From positions 44,727-108,726 of the forward strand of contig NZ_JAHEBT010000003.1 of the NCBI RefSeq assembly GCF_024642105.1: DNA of 64,000 nt. Reading direction: 5' to 3'. Below, piece after piece: positions 56,753-64,000 of this stretch (within the stretch, counting starts at the first letter, position 1; each line of letters begins with the position of its first letter). The stretch is from Flavobacterium sp. (GTDB taxonomy: Bacteria > Bacteroidota > Bacteroidia > Flavobacteriales > Flavobacteriaceae). The position numbers were made by a program, and so were the translations under genes. Under the pieces are notes generated by a model. The model was given only the letters and a program-made list of their open reading frames with translations. It did no database searches and had not been told where the DNA came from.

Positions 56753-59299
56753 ATGGATGATAATTTTTCACCAAGAGTAAAAGATGTTATCACTTATAGC
56801 AAGGAAGAAGCTTTGCGATTAGGTCATGACTTCATTGGGACTGAACATCTAATGCTAGGTATTCTTAGAGATGGAAACGGAAAAGCGATTCAAATTTTGA
56901 ATAATTTATCTGTAGATTTAGATCATTTACGCCGAAAGGTAGAAATTTTAAGCCCCGCCAATCCAAGTATTGACGTGAGTGTAGAAAAGAAAAACCTGCA
57001 TCTTACACGTCAAGCAGAAAGAGCTTTAAAGACTACTTTTCTAGAAGCAAAAGTATTCCAAAGTCCTTCAATTAGTACAGCACATTTGCTTTTATGCATT
57101 TTGCGAAATGAAAACGATCCAACAACCAAACTACTCAATAAGATGAAAATCGATTATGACGTAGTTAAAGAACAATATGTAAATATGACTCCAGTAGAAG
57201 ATGATTTCATGGAAAACTTGCCAAAAAACGAGTCGTATAATGACGATTCAGGACAAGATGACAGCCTTAAAGAAGGGAATTTTAATAATCCAACCAATAA
57301 ATCCAATAAGAAGTCGAAAACTCCTGTTTTAGATAACTTCGGAAGGGATTTAACAGAAATGGCCGAAGAAGGTAAATTAGACCCTGTAGTGGGACGCGAA
57401 AAAGAAATTGAACGTGTTTCCCAAATTCTAAGCCGTAGAAAAAAGAACAATCCGTTATTGATTGGAGAACCTGGTGTGGGTAAATCAGCCATTGCCGAAG
57501 GTTTAGCTTTGCGAATTATCCAAAAAAAGGTGTCTCGTATTTTATTCAACAAACGTGTGGTAACCTTAGATTTAGCCAGTTTAGTTGCCGGAACTAAATA
57601 CCGAGGTCAGTTTGAAGAACGCATGAAAGCGGTAATGAATGAACTAGAAAAAAATGACGACATCATTCTTTTTATTGACGAAATTCACACTATTGTAGGA
57701 GCTGGAGGAGCAACGGGTTCTTTAGACGCTTCCAATATGTTCAAACCGGCTTTGGCACGTGGTGAAATACAATGTATTGGAGCTACTACTTTAGACGAAT
57801 ACCGCCAATATATTGAAAAAGACGGGGCGCTAGAAAGACGTTTTCAAAAAATAATTGTGGAACCTACTTCGGTTCCAGAAACAATTACCATTTTGAATAA
57901 TATCAAAAACAAATATGAAGATCATCACAATGTAACTTATACTCCCGAAGCAATTGAGGCTTGTGTAAAATTAACCGACCGTTATATGTCGGAACGCTTT
58001 TTACCAGACAAAGCGATTGATGCTTTGGACGAAGCAGGATCAAGAGTTCACATTACTAATATTGAAGTTCCAAAACAAATTTTGGATTTAGAACGCCAAT
58101 TAGAAGATGTTCGTGTTTTGAAAAATGAAGTCGTTAAGAAACAAAAATACGAAGAGGCAGCTAAACTTCGTGATGACGAAAAACGTATCGAAAAAGATTT
58201 GGCTATAGCCCAAGAACAATGGGAAGAAGAGGCTAAAAACAATCGTATTGAAGTAACCGAAGATAATGTAGCCGATGTAGTTTCCATGATGACAGGAATT
58301 CCTGTTAATCGAATTGCGCAAACTGAAAGTAATAAATTAGCTAAACTACCTGAACTTATTGAAGGAAAGGTAATTGGGCAAAAAGAAGCCGTTCTAAAAA
58401 TTGCACGTTCTATTCAAAGAAACCGTGCTGGATTAAAAGATCCTAACCGACCTATTGGTTCTTTTATTTTCTTAGGACAAACAGGTGTGGGTAAAACCCA
58501 ATTAGCCAAAGTAATTGCAAAAGAATTGTTCGATTCGGAAGATGCTTTAGTTCGTATCGATATGAGTGAATACATGGAAAAATTTGCAATTTCAAGATTA
58601 GTTGGAGCGCCCCCAGGATACGTAGGCTACGAAGAAGGCGGACAATTAACCGAAAAAGTGCGTAGAAAACCCTATTGTGTTGTGCTATTAGACGAAATCG
58701 AAAAAGCACACCCTGATGTATTCAATATGTTACTTCAAGTGTTGGATGACGGATTCTTAACGGATAGTTTAGGTCGTAAAATTGACTTTAAAAACACCAT
58801 CATTATTATGACATCTAATGTTGGCGCTAGACAATTAAAAGATTTCGGACAAGGTGTCGGTTTTGGTACAGCAGCAAGAACAGCACAAGTAGATGATAAT
58901 TCAAAAAGTATTATCGAAAATGCGTTGAAAAAAACATTCGCTCCTGAATTCTTGAATCGTATTGATGATGTTATCGTTTTCAATGCTTTAGAGAAACACG
59001 ATATTGATTTGATTATCGAAATCGAGTTGAAAAAATTATACGCTCGTATCGCTGACTTAGGTTACAAGTTAAGTTTATCTGACAAAGCAAAAGCTTTTAT
59101 AGCTGAAAAAGGATTTGACAAACAATTTGGAGCCAGACCTTTAAAAAGAGCGATTCAAAAGTATGTAGAAGATTCATTAGCCGAAGAGATTATCACTTCT
59201 AAAATTGGATCTGGAGACGAAATTTTTATGGACATTGAAGAAGGAGCTCAAGAGTTGACTGTACAGGTTCACAAAGCCGGAGAGCCAACAAATCAATAA
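56753..59299 (+). CDS. clpC: ClpC, AAA+ unfoldase of Clp protease
   Basis: 848 residues: Clp N domain (about 1-145), AAA1 with GEPGVGKS (about 240) and [12 protein letters not shown], a middle domain with UVR-like coiled coil ([20 protein letters not shown]), AAA2 with [12 protein letters not shown] (about 577), [12 protein letters not shown], and the C-terminal small domain. The UVR motif supports ClpC over ClpB. ClpP is not nearby. A terminator (59328-59357) follows. Confidence 0.96.
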   Translation: MDDNFSPRVKDVITYSKEEALRLGHDFIGTEHLMLGILRDGNGKAIQILNNLSVDLDHLRRKVEILSPANPSIDVSVEKKNLHLTRQAERALKTTFLEAKVFQSPSISTAHLLLCILRNENDPTTKLLNKMKIDYDVVKEQYVNMTPVEDDFMENLPKNESYNDDSGQDDSLKEGNFNNPTNKSNKKSKTPVLDNFGRDLTEMAEEGKLDPVVGREKEIERVSQILSRRKKNNPLLIGEPGVGKSAIAEGLALRIIQKKVSRILFNKRVVTLDLASLVAGTKYRGQFEERMKAVMNELEKNDDIILFIDEIHTIVGAGGATGSLDASNMFKPALARGEIQCIGATTLDEYRQYIEKDGALERRFQKIIVEPTSVPETITILNNIKNKYEDHHNVTYTPEAIEACVKLTDRYMSERFLPDKAIDALDEAGSRVHITNIEVPKQILDLERQLEDVRVLKNEVVKKQKYEEAAKLRDDEKRIEKDLAIAQEQWEEEAKNNRIEVTEDNVADVVSMMTGIPVNRIAQTESNKLAKLPELIEGKVIGQKEAVLKIARSIQRNRAGLKDPNRPIGSFIFLGQTGVGKTQLAKVIAKELFDSEDALVRIDMSEYMEKFAISRLVGAPPGYVGYEEGGQLTEKVRRKPYCVVLLDEIEKAHPDVFNMLLQVLDDGFLTDSLGRKIDFKNTIIIMTSNVGARQLKDFGQGVGFGTAARTAQVDDNSKSIIENALKKTFAPEFLNRIDDVIVFNALEKHDIDLIIEIELKKLYARIADLGYKLSLSDKAKAFIAEKGFDKQFGARPLKRAIQKYVEDSLAEEIITSKIGSGDEIFMDIEEGAQELTVQVHKAGEPTNQ

Positions 59300-59327
59300 A
59301 AACAATTTTTTTTATATAAAATTGACT

Positions 59328-59357
59328 AACCCGTTATGTATTTTACTTAACGGGTTT
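59328..59357 (+). terminator. Terminator of clpC
   Basis: AACCCGTTA (59328-59336) pairs with TAACGGGTT (59348-59356), 29 bases past the stop codon, followed by T-rich sequence. Confidence 0.75.
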
Positions 59358-59408
59358 ATTGTTTACATTTGACAATAATTCTGTTTTTCATTTTTAAATC
59401 AATTTGGT

Positions 59409-59924
59409 ATGAACCCCTATTTAGATATAGTATTACGAAGTATTTCTGTTTATTTTTTCATGATTATTGCCTTGCGAATTTTTGGCAAGAAAGAATTATC
59501 TCAGTTAAATACCGCTGATATTATTTTAATATTATTGATAAGTAATTCAGTTCAAAACGCAATGGTCGGTAACGATACCAGTTTATGGGGCGGACTCACT
59601 GCCGCTGCAGTCCTGTTTGCCTTCAATTTCATCTTAAAAAAATTGATATACACTTACAAACCCTTTAGCGATTTCATGTTAGAAAAACCGCAAATATTAA
59701 TTCATGATGGTAATTTAGACTTTAAAAAACTAAGTAAATTAAACATTACTTCTGAAGAATTAAAAGAAGCAATGAGGGAACATGGAGTGGAATATTATAA
59801 AGACGTAAAATTAGCCATGCTTGAAATAGATGGTAACATCAGTATTATATCTATATCAGGAAAAGAAACGCTTCGCCAAACTCATTACAAAAGAATGAAA
59901 AAATCAAAGAAAACGATTAGATAA
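59409..59924 (+). CDS. DUF421 membrane protein (YetF-like, short)
   Basis: 171 residues: three membrane segments (LDIVLRSISVYFFMIIALRIF, IILILLISNSVQNAMV, TAAAVLFAFNFILKK) and a C-terminal soluble part with KPQILIHDGNLDFKKL and LREHGVEYYKDVKLAMLEI-type sequence, the DUF421 pattern of YdfR/YetF proteins, which have been linked to spore or membrane physiology elsewhere. Function here unknown. TACATTTG lies at 59364-59371. Confidence 0.8.
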   Translation: MNPYLDIVLRSISVYFFMIIALRIFGKKELSQLNTADIILILLISNSVQNAMVGNDTSLWGGLTAAAVLFAFNFILKKLIYTYKPFSDFMLEKPQILIHDGNLDFKKLSKLNITSEELKEAMREHGVEYYKDVKLAMLEIDGNISIISISGKETLRQTHYKRMKKSKKTIR

Positions 59925-59932
59925 AAAAGGCT

Positions 59933-59958
59933 GACCATTTGGTCAGCCTTTTTTTTAT
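59933..59958. terminator. Bidirectional terminator
   Basis: AAGGCTGACCA / GGTCAGCCTT stem with TTT loop, A and T runs, between DUF421 and the phosphate transporter gene. Confidence 0.9.
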
Positions 59959-59971
59959 CTAAAATAATCTG

Positions 59972-61300
59972 TTATAAAAATAAATTTAAAACATAATAAG
60001 TAATTGCTGCTAGAAGAGCCGAAACAGGAATAGTTAAAACCCAAGCCCATAACAAATTCACTGTCACTCCCCAACGTACTGCAGAAACCCTTTTGGTTAC
60101 TCCTACTCCGATAATAGAACCTGTGATAGTATGCGTTGTTGATACTGGTATTTTAAAGTGTTCTGTCAAAAATAAAGTTATAGCACCCGCAGATTCAGCC
60201 ACTACTCCTTCAAATGCATTTACTTTTGTGATTTTAGATCCCATTGTTTTTACAATTTTCCATCCACCGCTTAAAGTTCCTAAAGCAATAACGGTGTAAC
60301 AAGTTAACGGAATCCAACCTGGCATATGAGACGAAATTCCTTTCTCCTCATCAGGCAAAACAACATTCAAATCCAACCATCCCGCAGATAAATCAACATG
60401 TGGATTCATTCGAACGTACACGGCTACTGCCGCAGCAATGATACCCATAACTTTTTGCGAATCGTTACCACCATGTCCTAAACTAAAAGCCGCAGAAGAT
60501 AATAATTGCATTTTTTTAAGTACCGCCTCCGATTTAGCTGTAGAAAATGAACTAAAAAACAGATTAAATATGGCCAAACTAAAGAAAATGACACCTACCA
60601 AAAACCACTTAATATTGTGAGGCTCTGTAATCACACTCCAAAAAGGGCTATCGAATCTCGGTTTTTCAATTTTATCATAAGGAATCAATACCGAAGATAA
60701 AAACCAAACTACTAAAAGCATTAATGTTACAGTAAGTAGTTTAGGATAAATGTTTTTCTTAGAAGAATACATTAACCATAATGAGATAAAATACGAAATA
60801 ATCATCCCCAATAAAGGTGCGAAAACTATAAACATAATGACAATTAAAACTCCTGAAGGTAATAATTCACCTTCTTTAGCAGCTTTAAACCAACTTACAA
60901 TTTTCAAACCGTAATGTTCCGGATCTTGAACAATACCTGAGAACCCATGAGCAATTGCAGCCCCTGCAAATCCTCCAATTAAAGTATGAGAGGATGAAGA
61001 CGGAATTCCTTTCCACCAAGTAAAAAGGTTCCAAATAATAGCTGCTATAACTCCAGATAATATTACAATTAAGTTAATACTACTTGTGTGAGCTGTTTTG
61101 GCTACAGTATCTGCCACTCCAAAACCGAAAACCCAATAGGCTAAAAAGTTGAAAAATGCTGCCCAAAGCACTGCTTGAAAAGGAGTCAAAACCTTAGTAG
61201 CTACAATAGTAGCTATAGAGTTTGCAGCATCGTGAAAGCCATTGATATAATCAAAAACTAACGCTAAAAATATGATAATTAAAAGTATAGTAAAGTCCAT
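59972..61300 (-). CDS. PiT-family inorganic phosphate transporter
   Basis: 442 residues, about ten helices. Family repeats at both ends: GFHDAANSIATIVATKVL near residue 20 and HGGNDSQKVMGIIAAAVAVY plus SAGAITLFLTEHFKIPVSTTHTI. Low-affinity Pi (metal-phosphate) symporter at the inner membrane. It follows the DUF47 gene by 26 bases, the standard PiT-DUF47 arrangement. Confidence 0.96.
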   Translation of the reverse strand: MDFTILLIIIFLALVFDYINGFHDAANSIATIVATKVLTPFQAVLWAAFFNFLAYWVFGFGVADTVAKTAHTSSINLIVILSGVIAAIIWNLFTWWKGIPSSSSHTLIGGFAGAAIAHGFSGIVQDPEHYGLKIVSWFKAAKEGELLPSGVLIVIMFIVFAPLLGMIISYFISLWLMYSSKKNIYPKLLTVTLMLLVVWFLSSVLIPYDKIEKPRFDSPFWSVITEPHNIKWFLVGVIFFSLAIFNLFFSSFSTAKSEAVLKKMQLLSSAAFSLGHGGNDSQKVMGIIAAAVAVYVRMNPHVDLSAGWLDLNVVLPDEEKGISSHMPGWIPLTCYTVIALGTLSGGWKIVKTMGSKITKVNAFEGVVAESAGAITLFLTEHFKIPVSTTHTITGSIIGVGVTKRVSAVRWGVTVNLLWAWVLTIPVSALLAAITYYVLNLFL

Positions 61301-61326
61301 AAATACAGGTTCAGTAAACTGATTAA

Positions 61327-61971
61327 TTAAGAGTGTTTTACTGCAATAGCTTCTAAAACACTTGCTACGCTTTTACATTTATCAGTAGCCGATTCCAAAA
61401 CAGACAATACTTCTTTGTATTTAATTACATTAATTGCATCTGTCTCGTTTTCAAAAATTTCAAAAACTGCTTTGTTATATACACTATCTGATTTATTTTC
61501 TAACTTATTAATTTTAGAACAAGCAGTAGCTATATTTTTAACCTTTTTTAAGTCTTTTAATTCTTTCACTGCCGATTCAATATTCTGACAAGCTTCTAAA
61601 TTAATCTCTGTTAATTTTCGGATTGACTTTGTAATTTTATCAACATGATACAAACGCATTCTACTCGCCGCTCCTTGAAGATTACCAGCTACATTATCAA
61701 TAGAAGTAATTAATGAGTGAATGTCTTCTCTATCAAATGGAGTAATAAAATTTCTACTCAATTCTAAATTAGTTTGACGTGCGATATCTTCGCCTTTTTG
61801 TTCCAACTCATCTATTTTTTGAAAAAGAACTTCTCTTTCTTTCAATGGTAAATTAACTGCTTCATGTAAATGAGATGCTAATTGAACTAAATTTGACGAA
61901 GCTTCTTCAAAAAGTGGAAAAAACTTTTTGTCTTTTGGTACTAGAAATTGAAAAATACTGTTTAATGACAT
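61327..61971 (-). CDS. DUF47/PhoU-like regulator of PiT
   Basis: 214 residues, all helical with PhoU-like heptads: FFPLFEEASSNLVQLASHLHEA, GEDIARQTNLELSRNFITPF, DREDIHSLITSIDNVAGNLQ and the C-terminal half-repeat. Such proteins bind metal clusters and modulate PiT phosphate transporters. Leads the PiT operon; TAATTTTG at 61993-62000 may be its promoter. Confidence 0.92.
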   Translation of the reverse strand: MSLNSIFQFLVPKDKKFFPLFEEASSNLVQLASHLHEAVNLPLKEREVLFQKIDELEQKGEDIARQTNLELSRNFITPFDREDIHSLITSIDNVAGNLQGAASRMRLYHVDKITKSIRKLTEINLEACQNIESAVKELKDLKKVKNIATACSKINKLENKSDSVYNKAVFEIFENETDAINVIKYKEVLSVLESATDKCKSVASVLEAIAVKHS

Positions 61972-62406
61972 TTTATTTAGATTTTAGAACTGCAAAATTA
62001 GTTGATTATTTTACGTTAATGTTAAGCTATTGTTAACAATTGGATTTAAACCCAAATTTACACATTAAAATAACATTTATATAAAGTTAAATTAATTTAA
62101 TACCTTCTATCGTCTTCGTGTGATTATTGCCCTTATTTAAAAACGAAGAATAAATTATAAAAACAACAAAATTCACACAATACAAGCAATCGTAAAGTGA
62201 ATTTCAGCGCGAAATAGTTTGATTTTTATAAAAAAAAGAAAAATAAAACAATACGCTTTGAATCAAAAATAGACTACAAAAACACAAAACCAATCAATAA
62301 AAACAAACTATATTTTGCAAAATAACGAATATCGATAAAATTAGCCTCTCATTTTTAAAATATTCGTAAAAAGCATATTTTAGGTTTTCTTTTTTATAAA
62401 AAAATG
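61972..62406. other. AT-rich intergenic spacer before the threonine operon
   Basis: 435 bases, very AT-rich. It carries the start region of the DUF47 operon near 61993-62000. I see short inverted pieces (CTTCGT near 62117, ACGAAG near 62144) but no ORF, tRNA or clear repeat. Confidence 0.5.
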
Positions 62407-62414
62407 TACTTTTG
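62407..62414 (+). promoter_or_regulatory. Putative promoter of the thr operon
   Basis: TACTTTTG fits TAnnTTTG; a matching TTG is not found (GGTTTTC at 62383-62389 is the nearest). Transcription would begin only a few bases before the leader ATG at 62424. Confidence 0.45.
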
Positions 62415-62423
62415 AAGAATCAA

Positions 62424-62522
62424 ATGACAAGCAACAGAAATACATATTCATCTTCGATAACAACTTCAATTGAAGTTGCATTTTCTGTTACATTTACTGC
62501 TACAACAACTACTACCCCTTAG
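62424..62522 (+). CDS. thrL: Threonine operon leader peptide
   Basis: A 32-residue reading frame (ATG 62424 to TAG 62520-62522) carrying 11 threonines and two isoleucines, ending T-A-T-T-T-T-T-P. Thr-Thr and five consecutive Thr codons (62502-62516) precede a hairpin that spans the stop codon, and thrA starts 106 bases on. This is the layout of amino-acid attenuators such as E. coli thrL. The function is inferred: ribosome stalling when charged tRNA-Thr is low would alter leader RNA folding. Confidence 0.85.
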   Translation: MTSNRNTYSSSITTSIEVAFSVTFTATTTTTP

Positions 62523-62580
62523 GGGTATACATTTTACATATAATCTTGCTATATTTTACTTTTCCTAAAAAAGGAGAAAG
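62513..62580 (+). promoter_or_regulatory. Putative attenuator hairpins between leader peptide and thrA
   Basis: TACCCC (62513-62518) pairs with GGGGTA (62522-62527) over TTA. CTTTTCCT (62559-62566) pairs with AGGAGAAAG (62572-62580) with one bulge. Within the leader frame AACTTCAATTGAAGTT (62462-62477) is a perfect 16-base palindrome that could compete with them. There is no strong T run after either 3' hairpin, so termination is not proven. Confidence 0.55.
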
Positions 62581-62628
62581 TTCTTGGATGTATAGAAAAT
62601 AGTTGCATTTTTAAATAAAACACACACA

Positions 62629-64000
62629 ATGAAAGTATTAAAATTTGGCGGCACTTCAGTAGCCAATGCAGAAAATATAAAACGCGTTCTTACAATAGTT
62701 ACAGAAAAAGCAAAAAACGAAAAATTAATTGTCGTAGTTTCTGCCTTAAGTAAAGTAACTGACCTATTACAATTAGCTTCGCAAAAAGCAGCTTCAAATG
62801 ATGAGAGCTATAAAGAAATTGTAACTGAAATTGAAAAAAAACATTTAGACACCCTAAAGGAATTAATTCCTGTAAGTGAACAAAGTAGTTTATTAAGCCA
62901 TTTAAAACGAATAGTAAACCATCTTGAAACATTATTAGACGGATGTTTCCTTTTAGGTGAACTTTCTCCTAGAACCGAAGATACTATTTTAGGTTTTGGC
63001 GAATTACTATCTTCTTATATTATTGCTGAAGCTCTAAAACAAAAAGAGAAAAATAGTGGGTATGCCGATAGTCGTGAACTAATCAAAACCAATGCTAATT
63101 TTGGAAAAGCAGCAGTTGATTTTGAAGCTACCAATCAATTAGTTGCTGATTTTTTTGCCGCTAACGAAAATCAAGTGGTTGTACTTCCTGGTTTCATTGC
63201 TTCTACTGCTGACAAAATACCAACAACTTTAGGACGTGGTGGTTCTGATTATACAGCAGCCATAGTAGCTGCAGCTTTAAATGCCACTGAATTAGAAATT
63301 TGGACTGACGTAAACGGAATGTTTACTGCGAATCCAAAAATTGTGAAACAAGCCCAACCTATTGCAACTATTTCGTACCAAGAGGCAATGGAATTGTCGC
63401 ATTTTGGTGCCAAAGTATTGTACCCGCCAACCATTCAACCAGTATTGAGAAAGAATATTCCAATTCTAATCAAAAATACGTTTGAACCAGAAGCGGTAGG
63501 AACGTATATTTCAAATGATGTTATTTCTCAAACGAATCCTGTAAAAGGGATTAGTCACATTGACAACATTGCGCTATTGACATTAGAAGGCCCAGGAATG
63601 GTAGGCGTTTCAGGTTCGTCGAAACGACTATTTGAAGTTTTATCGCAAGAAAATATCAATGTAATTTTTATTACTCAAGCTTCTTCGGAACATTCAATTT
63701 GTATCGGGATTTTAAATTCAGATGCTGAAATAGCCGAAATAGCCATCAATAAGGCCTTCGAAATTGAAATCGCTCAAAATAAAATTGATACCTGTATTGT
63801 GGAGAACAACTTATGCATCATTGCATTGGTAGGTGAAAACATGAAAAATCATCAAGGTTTAAGCGGTAGAATGTTCAGCACTTTAGGTAAGAATAACGTA
63901 AACATTCGTGCTATTGCTCAAGGCGCTTCAGAAAGAAATATTTCTGCCGTAATCAATGAAAGAGATGTCAAAAAAGCATTAAATACATTACACGAAAATT
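62629..64000 (+). CDS. thrA: Bifunctional aspartate kinase / homoserine dehydrogenase, 5' part
   Basis: The first 457 codons of ThrA, starting MKVLKFGGTSVANAENIKRV. The kinase domain (about 1-290) has KFGGTSVAN, IVVVSALSKVTDLL, LGRGGSDYTA and the substrate motif YQEAMELSHFGAKVLYPP; ACT-domain regulatory segments follow (about 305-457; LEGPGMVGVSGSSKRLFEVL and VGENMKNHQGLSGRMFSTLG). The homoserine dehydrogenase half lies beyond the edge. It commits aspartate to threonine and methionine; the upstream leader implies attenuation control. Confidence 0.95.
   Translation, partial: MKVLKFGGTSVANAENIKRVLTIVTEKAKNEKLIVVVSALSKVTDLLQLASQKAASNDESYKEIVTEIEKKHLDTLKELIPVSEQSSLLSHLKRIVNHLETLLDGCFLLGELSPRTEDTILGFGELLSSYIIAEALKQKEKNSGYADSRELIKTNANFGKAAVDFEATNQLVADFFAANENQVVVLPGFIASTADKIPTTLGRGGSDYTAAIVAAALNATELEIWTDVNGMFTANPKIVKQAQPIATISYQEAMELSHFGAKVLYPPTIQPVLRKNIPILIKNTFEPEAVGTYISNDVISQTNPVKGISHIDNIALLTLEGPGMVGVSGSSKRLFEVLSQENINVIFITQASSEHSICIGILNSDAEIAEIAINKAFEIEIAQNKIDTCIVENNLCIIALVGENMKNHQGLSGRMFSTLGKNNVNIRAIAQGASERNISAVINERDVKKALNTLHEN

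Overview
The window looks like one contiguous chromosome segment of a low-GC Flavobacterium or close relative (Bacteroidota, Flavobacteriia). The support is the AT-rich base composition, the lack of Shine-Dalgarno sequences before most starts, repeated Bacteroidota-type promoter boxes (TTG about 19 bases before TAnnTTTG), a bacillithiol gene (bshA), Bacteroidota-only families (DUF4159, DUF5106-thioredoxin, THUMP-like PG_1098-type methyltransferase) and several dispersed intergenic repeats of a kind I associate with flavobacterial genomes. Nearly all of it is ordinary core genome: no prophage, transposase, CRISPR array, toxin-antitoxin pair or recognisable defence island is visible.

Layout. 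1-5.8 kb (mostly minus): a partial CAP-domain lipoprotein, pdxH, RNase Z coupled to a small STAS-like protein, pyrB, pyrR and a YbiT-type ABC-F ATPase. 5.8-10.6 kb: a large sugar-type MFS permease, a repeat-rich accessory pocket holding one orphan secreted protein, a TalC-type transaldolase and an SDR oxidoreductase. 10.6-16.2 kb: SRP RNA with a divergent promoter pair, a glutaminyl cyclotransferase lipoprotein, a coiled-coil membrane protein, an arginase-fold protein with substituted metal ligands, an RhlE helicase and Hsp20. 16.2-29.2 kb (mostly minus): a dicarboxylate or amino-acid symporter, chorismate synthase, an outer-membrane barrel, then a long envelope and redox run: amidase, MlaD, two Fe-S reductase subunits, a conserved small protein, a GH3-serine hydrolase fusion, PAP2 and BshA. 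29.2-40.5 kb: LptD divergent from the amidase, RidA, then methylglyoxal synthase, an N-acetylglucosamine kinase-like protein, gapA and pfkA as a carbon-metabolism group, then TamB. 40.6-46.4 kb (plus): tsaD, rsmE, DUF4159, a SpoU methyltransferase, an AI-2E-type permease and a THUMP-like methyltransferase, a translation-centred run. 46.4-50.3 kb: a MITE-like inverted repeat, a D-Ala-D-Ala dipeptidase, a thioredoxin-like lipid- or periplasm-facing protein, a cluster of small palindromic repeats, and three tRNA genes. 50.5-62 kb: thiolase, NlpC/P60 peptidase, TPR protein, gyrA, clpC, a DUF421 protein and the PiT/DUF47 phosphate transport pair. 62.4-64 kb: a threonine-rich leader peptide followed by thrA, which runs off the end.

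The best candidates for closer study are the threonine leader/attenuator before thrA (62424-62580), the arginase-fold protein that appears to have lost two manganese ligands, the 187-base nested inverted repeat at 46514-46700, and the structured repeats around the accessory gene at 8199-8738 and in the leader of the transaldolase gene. I did not find convincing evidence for a wholly new multi-gene system.
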